The notes beneath the pieces are model-generated. The model saw nothing but the letters and a program-made list of their open reading frames with translations. It did no database searches and had not been told where the DNA came from. From Ovis canadensis (lineage: Eukaryota > Chordata > Mammalia > Artiodactyla > Bovidae): a stretch of 64,000 bases of DNA. The stretch covers positions 112,068,501 to 112,132,500 of the forward strand of contig NC_091245.1 of the NCBI RefSeq assembly GCF_042477335.2, read 5' to 3'. A program made the position numbers and the translations under genes. Below are positions 34,763 through 46,672 of the stretch, in pieces (within the stretch, counting starts at the first letter, position 1; each line of letters opens with the position of its first letter).

Positions 34763-36070
34763 CTGTCTCTGGGGATGCTTGACTGCTTCTTCGGCAGCTC
34801 TATGTGCATATGACGGTGTGCTTGTTTTTCTGTCGCTTTTCATGTTGGAATCTAAGTGACAGTTGTCAGGTATGGTGCAGAGGCCTGAAGCTGTTTAACT
34901 TCCTCTCCTTCCCTCTAGGTTTTACCTCTGCCTCTCAGCTCCATCAGCCTCACGGTTATTTACAAGTGACAGTCTTCCTGCCCTGCTTTGATTATTCCAA
35001 GCAGGAGAGCCTTGTTTTGCTTTAATCTGGGACTCTTGGGTTTCACCTGGTTCCCAAGTGAAGTGAGAGGAGTGAGGGGGACCTGAGATGAGTACCTCTC
35101 TGCCATCCTTACTGGTGATTAAACTCCAGCCTTCTTTTATAACCTTGTAGCTGTCTCCTTCACGAGTCAATCCCATTTAATTCAGTATATTGTCCATTTA
35201 TTAACTAGCCAGTGTGGGCTAGACACTGTTGTAGTTTCCGAAATACAGGCCTACACCCTCCTCACTATCTGCTGGGGCGGCAGACAGGGAAACATGCATT
35301 TCCCGAGGATGAAAAGCCTATGCGAGGATCAGAAGTCAGGATTTATTCAGAGGGACTGTTGATGATGAAGGAAGCAGGTAAAATCTGAGCTGGGTTTCAA
35401 AGACTGAATGGGGTTTTCCAGATCTATGAAGGTGCTTGCAGAGAATTCTGCAGTATGTTGCCAAGACCCCCCTTTACAAATCTCCTCCTTCATTGGACAA
35501 AGCCTTCCCCTCCCCAGATACAGCAGTGTTGACTCACAGCCAAGTCTCTCCAGAACTGCCTGTGGAGGAGGAAAGCCATCTTGCTTCAGACTGCCCTCCC
35601 TCCCTAGGCAGTGTGGATGCAGGGACTGCTTGGCGTGTGGGTTTACACAGCCCCATTCCAGGGATAACCATGAAGGGCTCGCCCAGCTTGAGAATCCCCA
35701 TGGGATTGCCAGATGCCTCTTCTGCAGTCACAGTGTATTTCAACTTCTCTTGCGGCTTAATCCAGCCTCTCTCACACCTAACAGGTATTCCCAAGTTCCT
35801 GCATATACCTCAGTGTGTAAGAATCTCTTTCCCAGGAAACCCTACGTGAGACAGCAGTATTCCAGGTAGAAGACACTGTAGATATGAAGGCATGGAGGCC
35901 TGAAGAGGCCTTGTGAGCAACAGTACACTATGAACACTCTGGTATTGTTAGGACTTAAAATGCAGCGGGCTGGTGCGGCAGGAGAGTGATGAATGGCAGT
36001 GGTGTTTGCTATGCTAGGGAGCATGTCCTTTGCCACGTAGAGATGGGAGAATAGTAAATGCTGTCTGTGA
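34761..36070. other. Intergenic, no recognised feature
   Basis: A frame of 153 codons at 35408-35869 has no recognisable domain and overlaps another frame of similar length, so it is probably chance. I see no gene, RNA or young repeat. Confidence 0.5.
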
Positions 36071-36074
36071 CTGT

Positions 36075-36258
36075 GTGTTCAGTTGCTTCAGTTGTATCTG
36101 ACTCTGTGACTCTGCGGGCTGTAGTCCACCAGGCTCCTCTACTCATGGGATTCTCCAGGCAAAAATAGTGGAGTGGGTTGCCATGCCTTCCTCCAGGGGA
36201 TCTTCCTGACCCTGGAATCGAACATGTGTATCCTGTATTGCAGCCACCTGGGAAGCCC
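36075..36258 (-). mobile_element. Bov-tA SINE
   Basis: A minus-strand copy from 'tgtgttcagttgcttcagttg' to 'gcagccacctgggaagccc', lacking about 20 bp near the tRNA-derived end. Confidence 0.9.
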
Positions 36259-36666
36259 AGTAAATGTTGTCTAGTAGGGTGGATAAACGCTGTTAGATTT
36301 GCAGTTTAGAAATATCACTTCAAGGGCAGTTCTGAAGACAGGCAAGCAGCAGTAGGATCTGTGCTGTGAACAGTTTTAGAGGGTCAGCTGAGAGAAAGAG
36401 AATATTTAGGCAGTGGCAGAGGGAATGGAGAGGAGAGGACAGATTTAGGAAGGCTACTTAAATGTAGATTCAGTGGGACTTGGTGATTTATGAAATGTGC
36501 TAGGTTAAGAGACAGCCCCCAGGTTTCTGGCTTGGGAGCCCGAATGAACGGTGGTACTACCTTCCAAAACTGACAAAATGGAGGGAGGAACTGTCGGAGG
36601 CTGCGGTGGGGATGGTGGCAGTAGTGGTGATATACTAAGGACACGATGAACAACAGCTGCTGAGGG

Positions 36667-36853
36667 CGGATTCCCTGGGGGTGCAGGGGCTAAGACTCCA
36701 CGCTCCCATTTCAGGGGCTCAGACTCTCTCCCTGGTCAGGGAGCTAGATCCCACATGCTGCAACTAAATGTTTGCATGACACAGCTGAAAGGTTCCCGAG
36801 TGCTGCAACTAAGGCCTGGTGCAGCCAAATCAATACTTTTTTTTTTTTTTTTA
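36667..36853 (+). mobile_element. tRNA-Glu-derived (CHR-type) SINE
   Basis: The head 'gattccctgggggtgcagggg' and body 'gatcccacatgctgcaac' and 'gcctggtgcagccaaatcaata' match the cetartiodactyl tRNA SINE. A homopolymer run follows at about 36838. Confidence 0.75.
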
Positions 36854-37309
36854 AAGAGCCATTGAGGAGCTGTCCAGAAAGAAGCTAGTTCTCTGGGTTT
36901 GTGACTAAAGAGCTGGACCTCTTTACTAGGATACCTCCCAGAAATCTCCACCTTCATAACCCTAAACTGGCCCCCTTATTCTCTGCACCCCTCAACCCAA
37001 CTTTTCCCTTGGTATTCTTAAATGAATAATGATCCATCCACATGCAATTGCCCTGACTGCTTTTCTTTACTTCTGCTCCCACCTCCAATCCATCATCAAC
37101 ATCTATCCATTCTGCTTTCTAAAGGAGACTTGGAACTGTTTTTGTATTTCCACCAGTACCACCCCTGCTTTGTCTGCCTGGACTATGACAGCTGCCAAGC
37201 TGTCTCCTTGCCTCTTGGCTTCCTCTCCTTAAGTCCACCCGCCAGACTGCCACCAGTGATCCACCCCCAGTGCATATCTAATCAGGACAGTTCTAGACTC
37301 AGATCCTTT

Positions 37310-37425
37310 CAGTTCAGTTCAGTTCAGTTCAGTCACTCAGTCGTGGCCGACTCTTTGTGACCCCATGAATTGCAGCACGCCAGGCCTCCCTGTCCAACTC
37401 CTGGAGTTCACCCAAACTCATCAGA
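37310..37425 (-). mobile_element. BovB 3' tail, minus strand
   Basis: It starts with tandem TTCAG units and reads antisense BovB tail ('gtgaccccatgaattgcagc', 'acgccaggcctccctgtcc'). It faces the plus-strand tail that follows. Confidence 0.85.
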
Positions 37426-37454
37426 TCCTTTAGTGGCTCCCTATTATTTCTAGC

Positions 37455-37662
37455 CGACCCATTGGAAAAGACCCCGATGCTGGGAAAGATTGAAGGCAAA
37501 AGGAGAAGAGGGCGGCAGAGGATAAGATGATGAGATAGCATCACCAACTCAGTGGACATGAATCTGAGGAAACTCTGGGATAGTGAAGGACAGGGAAGCC
37601 TGGTGTGTTGCAGTCCATGATCAAAGAGTCGGACGTGACTTAGAGACTGAACAACAACAACA
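37455..37662 (+). mobile_element. BovB 3' tail, plus strand
   Basis: It runs from 'gacccattggaaaagacccc' through 'gatgctgggaaagattgaag' and 'gtggacatgaatctgagg' to (AAC)n. With the preceding minus-strand tail it forms a tail-to-tail inverted pair 30 bp apart. Confidence 0.87.
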
Positions 37663-38019
37663 TTGTTTCTGGAATAAAATCCAAATTCTTCAACATGGCA
37701 TGAGAGTCCCTTCATGGTGCAGCTCCTGCAAACCTTTCCACCCCGACTATTAATACCATCCCACCCTTCACACTGGGTTCTCTGATGTTCTAGGGAGGTC
37801 TCTGACACACTCCACAGCGTTCCCAGCTCTGTGCCTTTGCTCCTGTGGTTCCTCTGCTTACTGCACCTATGTCTGTCCTACTCATCCTTCAAGACAACAG
37901 AGATGTTTTCTCTTCCAGGACACCCCAAACTCGGAAGCTAAGCTTCCTCTTAGCTTTCAACGCACGTTTCTGTGCACATCTCAATCACCACGTTGAATTG
38001 TACTGAGATCATCTATCTA

Positions 38020-38160
38020 CTATCACATGGGTTTTGGTGTGACCTGGAGTGAGTTACTTGAAATCTTCAAATATCTGTATTCTTATTAGAGATAACATGT
38101 AAAGCCCTTAACCCCATGCTAACACATAACAAAAGTCAATAAACAGTGATTATATTAAGA
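38020..38160 (+). repeat. MIR-like remnant
   Basis: A diverged sense MIR core ('gtgacctggagtgagttacttg', 'catgtaaagcccttaacccc', 'aataaacagtgattatatt'). Confidence 0.5.
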
Positions 38161-38577
38161 GAAATTATGCTTTCAGTGTTGCTATATTTTCTGAACACAC
38201 ACCTGTTACCATTTACCTTGAGAATATGTATTCATCTATTCCAGTCCATTTGACTTTTCAGATGAAGTTCTCATAAGTTATTTTCTATACTAGTTCCAAC
38301 CACACACAAGAGTCTACATTTCTTCATACCCTTCATAGCAAAGGATATTATCATTCTTTTTTAATTTTTACAACTTTATGGGCAAAAGAAGTATTAAATT
38401 TTTCTTCAGTTAGAATTTTCCTTATCTGAGGTTGATGATGATTTCATATGCTTATTAGATGTTTGTGTTTATTCTGTGAATTGCCTGTTCATATCACTGG
38501 CTTATTGAAAAAAGCTTCTTCATTTACCTTTTAAACTTTTTATGCAATATTTTTGCTTTTAAAAATACAGTTGAGGA

Positions 38578-38728
38578 CTTCCCTGGTACTTCAGCGATAA
38601 AGAAGGCACCTTCTAATGCATGGGATGCAGTTTGACCCCTGGTTGCGGATCTAAGATCCCGCATGCTGTGGGGAACTAAGCTGCTGTACTGCAACTGAGA
38701 CCTGAAGCAGCCAAATAAATACATAAGA
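38578..38728 (+). mobile_element. CHR-type tRNA SINE
   Basis: The head 'gacttccctggtacttcagcg' is followed by 'gatcccgcatgctgtggggaac' and 'gaagcagccaaataaataca'. Confidence 0.82.
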
Positions 38729-39144
38729 GTAAAATGAAATAATACAATTGATTTTAAGCAAAACAAAAATGCTTCTGTTCTGCTTTTGTTCAACTGCAAT
38801 ACTTTTATCAAACAAATGCCTCAGTCTGTGGCACACTGAGTTATTTGCCCATGCCTCCCTTTTTGTTGCGCCCTCCCTCCCCATCCTTGACCCTATCCTC
38901 CTTGCCACCCCTCCCATAGGAATCTACTCATTTTCTTAGTGCACGTCTTTGAATCTCCCTTTCCTCCCCTTACTGATGCATGAGTGTATCCATGATCAGT
39001 GCATTACATTATTTTACATGTTTCTATATTTCAGGACAATATTGTGATGTATAAGTTATCTTATTTTTTAATTTTTACTGAACATTGTGTTTTAAAACCC
39101 TATTCTGCTTTTCCTGTGAGATGGAATTTAAAACTCAATATATG

Positions 39145-39348
39145 GGCTTCCCTGATGGCTCAGTAGTAAAAAGTCTGCGTGCAGTGCAGGTGATGCAGGA
39201 GACACAGGCTCGATCCGTGGGTCAGGAAGAGCCCCTGGAGGAGGGCACGGCTACCCACTCCAGTATTCTTGCCTGGAGAATCCCATGGACAGAGGAGCCA
39301 GGCAGGCTACTGTCCACAGGGTTGCAGAGAGTCTAACACGACTGAAGT
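39145..39348 (+). mobile_element. Bov-tA SINE
   Basis: A full copy from 'gggcttccctgatggctcag' to 'ctaacacgactgaagtaactg'. Confidence 0.92.
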
Positions 39349-39359
39349 AACTGAACATA

Positions 39360-41035
39360 TGTTGAACTAGTTCTTTTTTTTATCTGCATATGCCATATGC
39401 ATATTCTATTGATACCATGTATTTGTTATATAAGATCTTCCTGCCAGCTTTTTTCTGCAATGGATATCCTTGAATATGTCAGTTTATTTATCCTTTGCAG
39501 GGTCATTTTTTGTGACTATATTCCTAGGAGTGGAACTGGGTTATAGACTACACACATATTTAATTGTATGAGGCACCTCTAAACTGTACTGTAAGACGTA
39601 TCAACGCATCTTCACACCAACAGCTTGTGATGATCTCTAATTCCTACCACCTCACTAGCATCTGACATTATCCTGCTTGTAAGTTTTGCTGTTCAGGTAG
39701 ATGTAAAGTGGTAAGTATTGTTTTACTGTTTTGTTAGATTGTTGGGAATTTTCTAATTGATTGTAGGATTATAGGATTGTAAAATCTATAGAATTATAGA
39801 TACTAACTATTTTGCCATGCAAAACATTTTTATTTAGTCAAATTTATAGTTGTTTTCTTCTATGGACTCTGTATTTTGGGCCTTGGCCTTCCCTGCTCCA
39901 AGATCATAAGATAAAAAAGAAACTCCGTGGCTTCCTTCTAGTGTTTATATTATAATTATTGTTCTGGTGTTGCTGCTGTTTACCTTTGGCCCTTTGATCT
40001 GCCTGCATTTCATTAGATATAAGAAACGAGATAGGAATCCAATTTTGCTTTTTCCCAATGATTAGCTAATTATCCCAATGCCATTTATTGAACAATCCAT
40101 CTTTTTTCATTAAAAGAGCATTTTTATTTATACCTTTGCAATATTTTTATATATCACTTCTTTTTTTTAATTTTGAGAATTATTTTTATAATCTGGATAA
40201 GTTCTTCATCAAATATGTGATTTGCAAATACTTCCCCTGAGTCTGTGACTTATCTTTTCACCTGTTGGATGTGTCTTTTGAAACCACAACTTCTTAATTT
40301 TGGTAAAGTCCAATTTATCATTTTATATCTTTTAAGGACCACGTTTTGAATGTCATATCTAAGAGCTTTTTTCCCATCCAAATGTCACAAAGATTTTCTC
40401 CTGGAAGTTTTATGTTTTACATTTAGTTTTGTGATCAACTTTGAATTAATTTTTGTGTATGACATAAGATATGGATTGATGTTCTTTTCCTGGATGTGTA
40501 GATACCCAAATGCTCTATATTAAAAAGACTATCCTTTGCATGTTTATCAACGATCAGTTGACCATATGTATGTGGATCTATTTATGAACTCCTTATTCTG
40601 TTCCACTGATCTATTTATCTTTTTTTTGCCTATGCAATGCTGTCTTGATTACTATAGCTTTATAACAAATATTGAATTTGTATAATATAAATTGCTCAAA
40701 TTCATTCTTCCTTTTCAAAGTTGTTTTGACTGTTCTAAGTACTTTGCATTTATATATCATGTTTAGAATCATATTGTCAATTTATATTAAAAAAGGATTG
40801 CTGTGATTTTGTTTGGGATTGCATTGAATATTTAGATCAATTTTGAGAGGACTGAAATGTTAACACTGAGTTTTCTGACCCATAAACAATGTTTATCTTC
40901 CCATTTATTTAGGTCATATTTAATTCATCTCAGCAATGTCTTCCAGTTTTCAGTGCACATCTTTTCTCAGACTTATCTTAAATACTTTATATTTTTTTAA
41001 GGCAATTATAAATTATAATTTTAATTTTTTGAGTG
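39360..41035 (-). mobile_element. Old L1 3' portion, antisense
   Basis: Antisense L1 text is spread across the block ('cttcatcaaatatgtgatttgc', 'cttaattttggtaaagtcc', 'cctatgcaatgctgtcttgatt', 'gggattgcattgaatattt'). It has no intact frame. The left boundary is uncertain and may extend to about 38750. Confidence 0.75.
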
Positions 41036-41457
41036 TTCTTTGCTAATGTTATGGGCTAAATTGTATCTCACCCAAGAGTAAAAATTCTAACCCCCAGTTC
41101 CTATGAATGTGGACTTCTTTGGAAATAGACTCTCTACAGGTGTAATTAGAGTTAAGATGAGATCATACTTAAGTAGCGTGGGTCCTTAATCCAATATGGT
41201 TGGTGTCCTTATAAAAAGAGGGAAATTTGGACACAAACATACAGAGGGGAAAGATAATGTAAAAATCCACAGGGAACAGATGGCTACGTGACAACGGAGG
41301 TAGAGACTGGAGTGACGCTTTTATGAGCCAAGGAACCCATGGCTTGCCAGAAGACAACAGAAGCTAAAAAAGGCAAGGAAGGATTCTCTCCCAGATCCTT
41401 CAGAGGAGACATGGACCTGTCAACCCCTTGATATCAGACCTCTAGCTTCCAGAACTG
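41036..41457 (+). repeat. Ancient interspersed repeat, left part
   Basis: I recognise this as a widespread mammalian repeat ('cttctttggaaatagactctc', 'gtccttataaaaagagggaa', 'ctagcttccagaactg') but cannot name the family with confidence. It stops at AGAACTG (41451-41457) and resumes at 45887 after the BovB complex. Confidence 0.6.
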
Positions 41458-42095
41458 AGTCACTGTTCAGCTGCTAAGTCACGTCCAATTCTTTGCTACC
41501 CTACGGACTGCAGCATGCCAGGCTTCCCTGTCCTTCAGTATCTCCCAAAGTTTGCTTAAACTCATGTCCACCGAGCCAGTGATGCCATCCAACCATCTCA
41601 TCCTCTCTGACCCCCTTCTCCTCTGGACTTCAATCTTCCCCAGCATCAGGGTCTTTTCCAATGAATTGTCTCTTCACATCAGGTGGTCAAAGTATTGGAG
41701 CTTTAGCATCAGTCCTTCCAATGAATATTCAGGGTTGATTTTCTTTAGGATGGACTGGTTGGATCTCCTTGCAGTCCAAGGGACTCTCAAAAGTCTTCTC
41801 CAGCACCACAATTCGAAAGCATCAATTCTTCAGCGCTCAGTCTTCTTAATGGTCCACCTCTCACATCTGTAATATGACCACTGGAGAAACCATAGCTTTG
41901 ATTATACGAACCTTTGTCAGAAAAGTGATATCTCTGCTTTTTAATATGCTGTCTAGTTTTGTCACAGCTTTCCTTCCAAAGAGCAAGCTTCTTTTAATTT
42001 TGTGGCTGCAGTCACCATCCACAGTGATTTTAGAGCCCAAGAACATAAAATCTGTCATTGCTTCCACTTTTTCCCCTTCTATTTGTCATGAGAAA
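41458..42095 (-). mobile_element. BovB 3' fragment A
   Basis: The antisense BovB 3' third, from the tail ('ttcagctgctaagtcacgtc') up to the segment coding the GSKITVDGDCSHKIK block. It abuts the inverted arm at 42096. Confidence 0.88.
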
Positions 42096-43340
42096 AGAGT
42101 TCCAAAGAATAACAAGGAGAGATAAGAGGCCTTCTTAAATGAACAGTGCAAAGAAACAGAGAAAAACAATAGAGTGGGAAAGACTAGAGATCTCTTCAAG
42201 ATAATTGGAGATATCTAGGGAACATTTCATGCAAGGATGGGAATGATAAAGCACAGAAACAGTAAGGATCTAATGGAAGCAGAAGAGATTAAGAAGAGGT
42301 GGCAAGAATACCCAGAAGAACTATACAAAAAAGATCTTAATGGCCCAGATAGCCACGATGATGTGGTTACTTACTTGAAACCAAACATCCTGGAGTGTGA
42401 AATCAAGTGGGCCTTAGAAAACATCACTAGGAACAAAGTCAGTGGAGATGATGGAATAACAGCTGAGCTATTTCAAATCCTAAAAGACGATGCTGTTAAA
42501 GTGCTGTACTCAATAGGCCAGCAAATTTGGAAAAGTCAACAGTGGCTACAGGACAGGAAAAGTCAGTTTTCATTTCAATCCCCAAGAAAGGAAAGGTCAA
42601 AGAATGTTCAAACTACTGCACAATTGCACTCAATGCTAGTAAGATTATGCGCAAAATCCTTCAAGCTAAGCTTCAGCAGTACATGAATCAAGAACTTCCA
42701 GATGTACTACCTGGATTTAGAAAAGACAGAGGAACCAGAGATCAAATCGCCAACATTCACTGGATCATCAAAAAAGCAAGAGAGTTCCAGAAAAGCATCT
42801 ACTTCAGCTTCATTGACTATGCTAAAGCCTTTGATTGTGTAGCCTAGTAGTAGTAGTGAAGTTGCTCAGTCGTGTCCAACTCTTTGCGACTCTGTGGACT
42901 GTAGCCTACCAGGCTTCTCCGTCCATGGGATTCTCCAGGCAAGAATACTGGAGTGGGTTACCATTTCCTTCTGCAGGGGATCTTCCTGACCCAGGGATCA
43001 AACCTGGGTCTCCCACACTGGAGGCAGACGCTTTAACCTCTGAGCCACCAGGGAAGCCCTATGGATCACAACAAAGTGGGGAGGATTCTTAAAGGGATAG
43101 GCATACTAGACCACCTTACCTGCCTCCTGAGAAACCTGTGTGCAGGTCAAGAAACAATAGTTAGAACTGGACATGGAACAATGAACTGGTTCAAAATCGA
43201 GAAAGGAGTATGACAAGGCTGTATATAGTCACCCTGCTTGTTTACCTTAAATGCAGATTATATCATGTGAAATGCCGGACTGGATGAAAAACAAGCTACA
43301 GTCAATATTGCCAGGAGAAATAGCAAAACCCTCAGATATG
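42096..43340 (+). mobile_element. BovB 5'/middle part, inverted arm
   Basis: Plus-strand BovB reverse-transcriptase text runs from the segment before the finger region to just before the YADD region, with a Bov-tA inserted at 42842-43059. It shares many non-consensus residues with the minus-strand arm at 44110-45300 (for example the PEELYKKDLNGPD block), so it is a copy of that arm. Stops and frameshifts make it non-functional. Confidence 0.87.
42842..43059 (-). mobile_element. Bov-tA SINE inside the inverted BovB arm
   Basis: A full minus-strand copy with 'gagccaccagggaagcccta' at its right end. Absent from the other arm, so it inserted after the arms were formed. Confidence 0.92.
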
Positions 43341-44570
43341 CATATATTGGTGTTCAATTACTAAGTTGTTTCCAACTCTTTGTGATCTCATGAAATGCAG
43401 TACACCAGGCTTCCCTGTCCTTCACCATCTCTCGGAGCTTGCTCAAACTTATGTCCATTGAGTCAGTGATACCATCCAACCATCTCATCCTCTCTCACTC
43501 ACTTCTCCTCCAGTCTTCAATCTTTCCCAGCATCAGAGTCTTTTCCAATGAGTCATCTCTTCACGTCAGATGGCCAAAATACTGGAGCTTCAGCTTCAGC
43601 ATCAGTCCTTCCAATGAATATTTAGGGTTGATTTCTTTTAGGATTTACTGGTTTGATCTTGCAGTCCAAGGGACCCTCGAAAGCCTTCTCCAACCCCACA
43701 ATTCAAAAGCATCAATTCTTTGGCGCTTAGCTTTCTTTATGCTCCAACTCTCACATCCGTACATGACTACTAGAAAAGCCATAGCTTTGACTATACAAAA
43801 CTTTGTCATCAAAGTGATGTCTCTGATTTTTAATACACTGTTTAGATTTGTCATAGCTTTTCTTCCAAGGAGCATCTTAATTTCATGGCTGCAGTCACCA
43901 TCTGCAGTGGTTTTGGAGCCCAAGGAAATAAAATCTTTCACGGTTTCCACTTTATCCCCATCTATTTGCCATGAAGTGATGGAACTGGATGCCACGATCT
44001 TTGTGTTTTGAATGTTGAGTTTTAAACCAACTTTTTCACTCTCCTCTTTCACTTTCATCAAGGGGCTCTTTAGTTCCTCTTCACTTTCTGCAATTAGAGT
44101 GGTATCATTTGCATGTCTGAAATTGTTGATATTTCTCCTGCCAATTTTAATTCCAGCTTGTGCTTCACGCAGCCTGCATTTCACATGATGTACTCTGCAT
44201 ATGAGTTAAATAATCAGGGTGATAATATACAGCCTTGTCATACTCCTTTCTCAATTTTGAACCAGTTCATTGTTCCATGTCCAGTTCTAACTATTATTTC
44301 TTGACCTGCACACAGGTTTCTCAGGAGGCAGGTAAGGTGGTCTAGTATGCCTATCCCTTTAAGAATCCTCCCCAGTTTGTTCTGATCCACACAAAGGCTG
44401 AAGTAGATGTTTTTCTGGAACTCTTTCTTTTTTGATGATCCAGTGAATATTGGCAATTTGATCTCTGGTTCCTCTGTCTTTTCTAAATCCAGGTAGTACA
44501 TCTGGAAGTTCTTGATTCATGTACTGCTGAAGCTTAGCTTGAAGGGTTTTGAGCATAATCTTACTAGCAT

Positions 44571-44767
44571 GTGAAAGTGAAAGTGAAGTCGCTCAGTCGT
44601 GTCCAACTCTTTGCGACTCCATGGACAGTAGCCTGCATCAGGCTCCTCCGTCCATGGGATTTTCTAGGCAAGAGTACTGGAGGGGGTTGCCATTTTCTTC
44701 TCCAGGGAATCTTCCCGACCCAGAGATTGAACCCAGGTCTCTTGCATTGTAGACAGACGCTTTACCA
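44571..44767 (-). mobile_element. Bov-tA SINE nested in BovB B
   Basis: The copy starts 'gtgaaagtgaaagtgaagtcg' and ends in the tRNA-derived 'cagacgctttaccat'. BovB text resumes at 'gagtgcaattgtgcggtag'. Confidence 0.9.
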
Positions 44768-45372
44768 TGAGTGCAATTGTGCGGTAGTTTGAACATTCTT
44801 TGGCCTTTCCTTTCTTTGGGATTGGAATGAAAACTGACTTTTCCTGTCCTGTGGCCACTGCTGATTTTCCAAATTTGCTGGCCTATTGAGTACAGCACTT
44901 TAACAGTGTCGTCTTTTAGGATTTGAAATAGCTCAGCTGTTATTCCATCACCTCCACTAACTTTGTTCCTAGTGATGTTTCCTAAGGCCCACTTGATTTC
45001 ACACTCCAGGATGTTTGGTTTTAGGAATGTAACCACACCACCGTGGTTATCTGGGCCATTAAGATCTTTTTTGTATAGTTCTTCTGGGTATTCTTGCCAC
45101 CTCTTCTTAATCTCTTCTGCTTCCATTAGATCCTTACTGTTTCTGTGCTTTATCATTCCCATCCTTGCATGAAATGTTCCCTAGATATCTCCAATTATCT
45201 TGAAGAGATCCCTAGTCTTTCCCACTCTATTGTTTTTCTCTGTTTCTTTGCACTGTTCATTTAAGAAGGCCTCTTATCGCTCCTTGCTATTTTCTGGCAC
45301 TCAGGATTTAGTTGGATAATTTTTCCCTTTCTCCACTGCCTTTGGCTTCTCTTCCTTTCTCAGCTGTTTGTA

Positions 45373-45593
45373 GTGAAGTGAAGTGAGTTGCTCAGTTGTG
45401 TCCGACTCTTTGCAATCCCATGGCCTGTAGTCCACCAGGCTCCTTGGTCCATGGGATTTTCCAGGCACACATATTGGAGTTGGTTGCCATTTCCTTCTCT
45501 AGGGGATCTTCCTGACCTAGGGATCAAACCCAGGTTTCCCGCATAGTAGGCAGATGCTTTACCGTCTGAGCTACCAGGGAAGCTTCAGTCTTA
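45373..45593 (-). mobile_element. Bov-tA SINE nested in BovB B, exact duplication
   Basis: A minus-strand copy flanked by the identical 14-bp CTCAGCTGTTTGTA at 45359-45372 and 45594-45607. Confidence 0.94.
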
Positions 45594-45750
45594 CTCAGCT
45601 GTTTGTAAAGCCTCCTCCAACAATGACTTTGCCTTGCATTTCTTTTTCTTGGAGGTGGTTTTGGTTACTCCTCCTGCACAGTGTTATGAACTTCTGTCCA
45701 TGGTTCTTCAGGCACTCTGTGCACCAGATTCAATCCCTTCAGTCTACTGG

Positions 45751-45860
45751 TTCAGTTCAGTTCAGTCGCTCAGACGTGTCCGACTCTGCGACCCCATGAA
45801 TCGCAGCACGCCAGGCCTCCCTGTCCATCACCAACTCCCGGAGTTCACTCAGACTTGCGT
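45751..45860 (-). mobile_element. Short BovB tail nested in BovB B
   Basis: It begins with TTCAG repeats and carries 'cgaccccatgaatcgcagca'. BovB 5' text is present on both sides, so this is a separate later insertion. Confidence 0.75.
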
Positions 45861-45886
45861 ACCTCCACCATATAATAAGTGATTTG

Positions 45887-45985
45887 AGAACTGTGAGGTA
45901 ATACATTTTTGCTGTGTGAAACCATCTCAGTTTGTGATATTTTGTTGTTTTGACAGCTTTAGGAAATTCATATAGTTAGTATTCA
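45887..45985 (+). repeat. Ancient interspersed repeat, right part
   Basis: It resumes with AGAACTG at 45887-45893 and continues 'tgaggtaatacatttttgctg' and 'ttgttgttttgacagcttta', the expected continuation of the repeat that stops at 41457. Confidence 0.6.
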
Positions 45986-46104
45986 GAAATGTAATTTATT
46001 TTTGCATTTTGATTTTATATATTTAAAACTTGCTAAACTTAGTTATTAGTTCTAATAACTTTTTAAAAAGATTTCATTGAATTTTCTTTAAAGATGATTA
46101 TGTA

Positions 46105-46375
46105 AGGCAATGGCACCCCACTCCAGTACTCTTGCCTGGAAAATCCCATGGACGGAGGAGCCTGGTGGGCTGCAGTCCATGGGGTCGCCAAGAGTCGGAC
46201 ACGACTGAACGTCTTCACTTTCACTTTTCACTTTCATGCATTGGAGGAGGAAATGGCAACCCCCAGTGTTCTTGCCTGGAGAATCCCAGGGACGGGGGAG
46301 CCTGGTGGGCTGCCATCTATGGGGTCGCACAGAGTTGGACACCACTGAAGTGACTTAGCAGCAGCAGAAGCAGCA
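46105..46375 (+). mobile_element. BovA2 SINE
   Basis: Two Bov-A units in plus orientation end in a (CAG)n-like tail, inserted in the A-tail side of the adjoining CHR-type SINE. Confidence 0.9.
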
Positions 46376-46404
46376 AAAATTATTCATTTATTATTCCTTT
46401 ATTT

Positions 46405-46672
46405 ATTGACTGGGCTAGGTCTTCATTGCTGCCTATCGGCTTTTCTCTAGTTTCAAAGTGTGGGGGCTCCTCTCCGCTTGCAGCGCGTGGGTTTCTCATT
46501 GTAGTGACTTCTCTTACTGCAGAGCGTGGGCTCTAGGTGTGTGGGTTTCAGCACTTGTGACACACAGGCTTAGCTGCCCCACGGCATGCGGGATCTTCCC
46601 AGACCGGGGATCAGACCTGTGCCCCCTGTACTGGCAGGCAAATTCTTAACCACTGGACTATCAGGGAAGTCT
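46405..46672 (-). mobile_element. CHR-type tRNA SINE
   Basis: Minus orientation, from 'gactgggctaggtcttcattg' to 'accactggactatcagggaag'. GATTATGT at 46096-46103 and 46673-46680 flanks this and the BovA2 together. Confidence 0.85.

Larger units (their letters stand above)
43345..45886 (-). mobile_element. BovB B, near-complete antisense copy with nested SINEs
   Basis: It reads antisense BovB from the 3' tail at 43345 to near the 5' region at 45886, with broken frames of reverse transcriptase. Three later insertions interrupt it: Bov-tA at 44571-44767, Bov-tA at 45373-45593 and a short BovB tail at 45751-45860. A TGA replaces an arginine codon after the KGV block in both arms. Confidence 0.87.
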
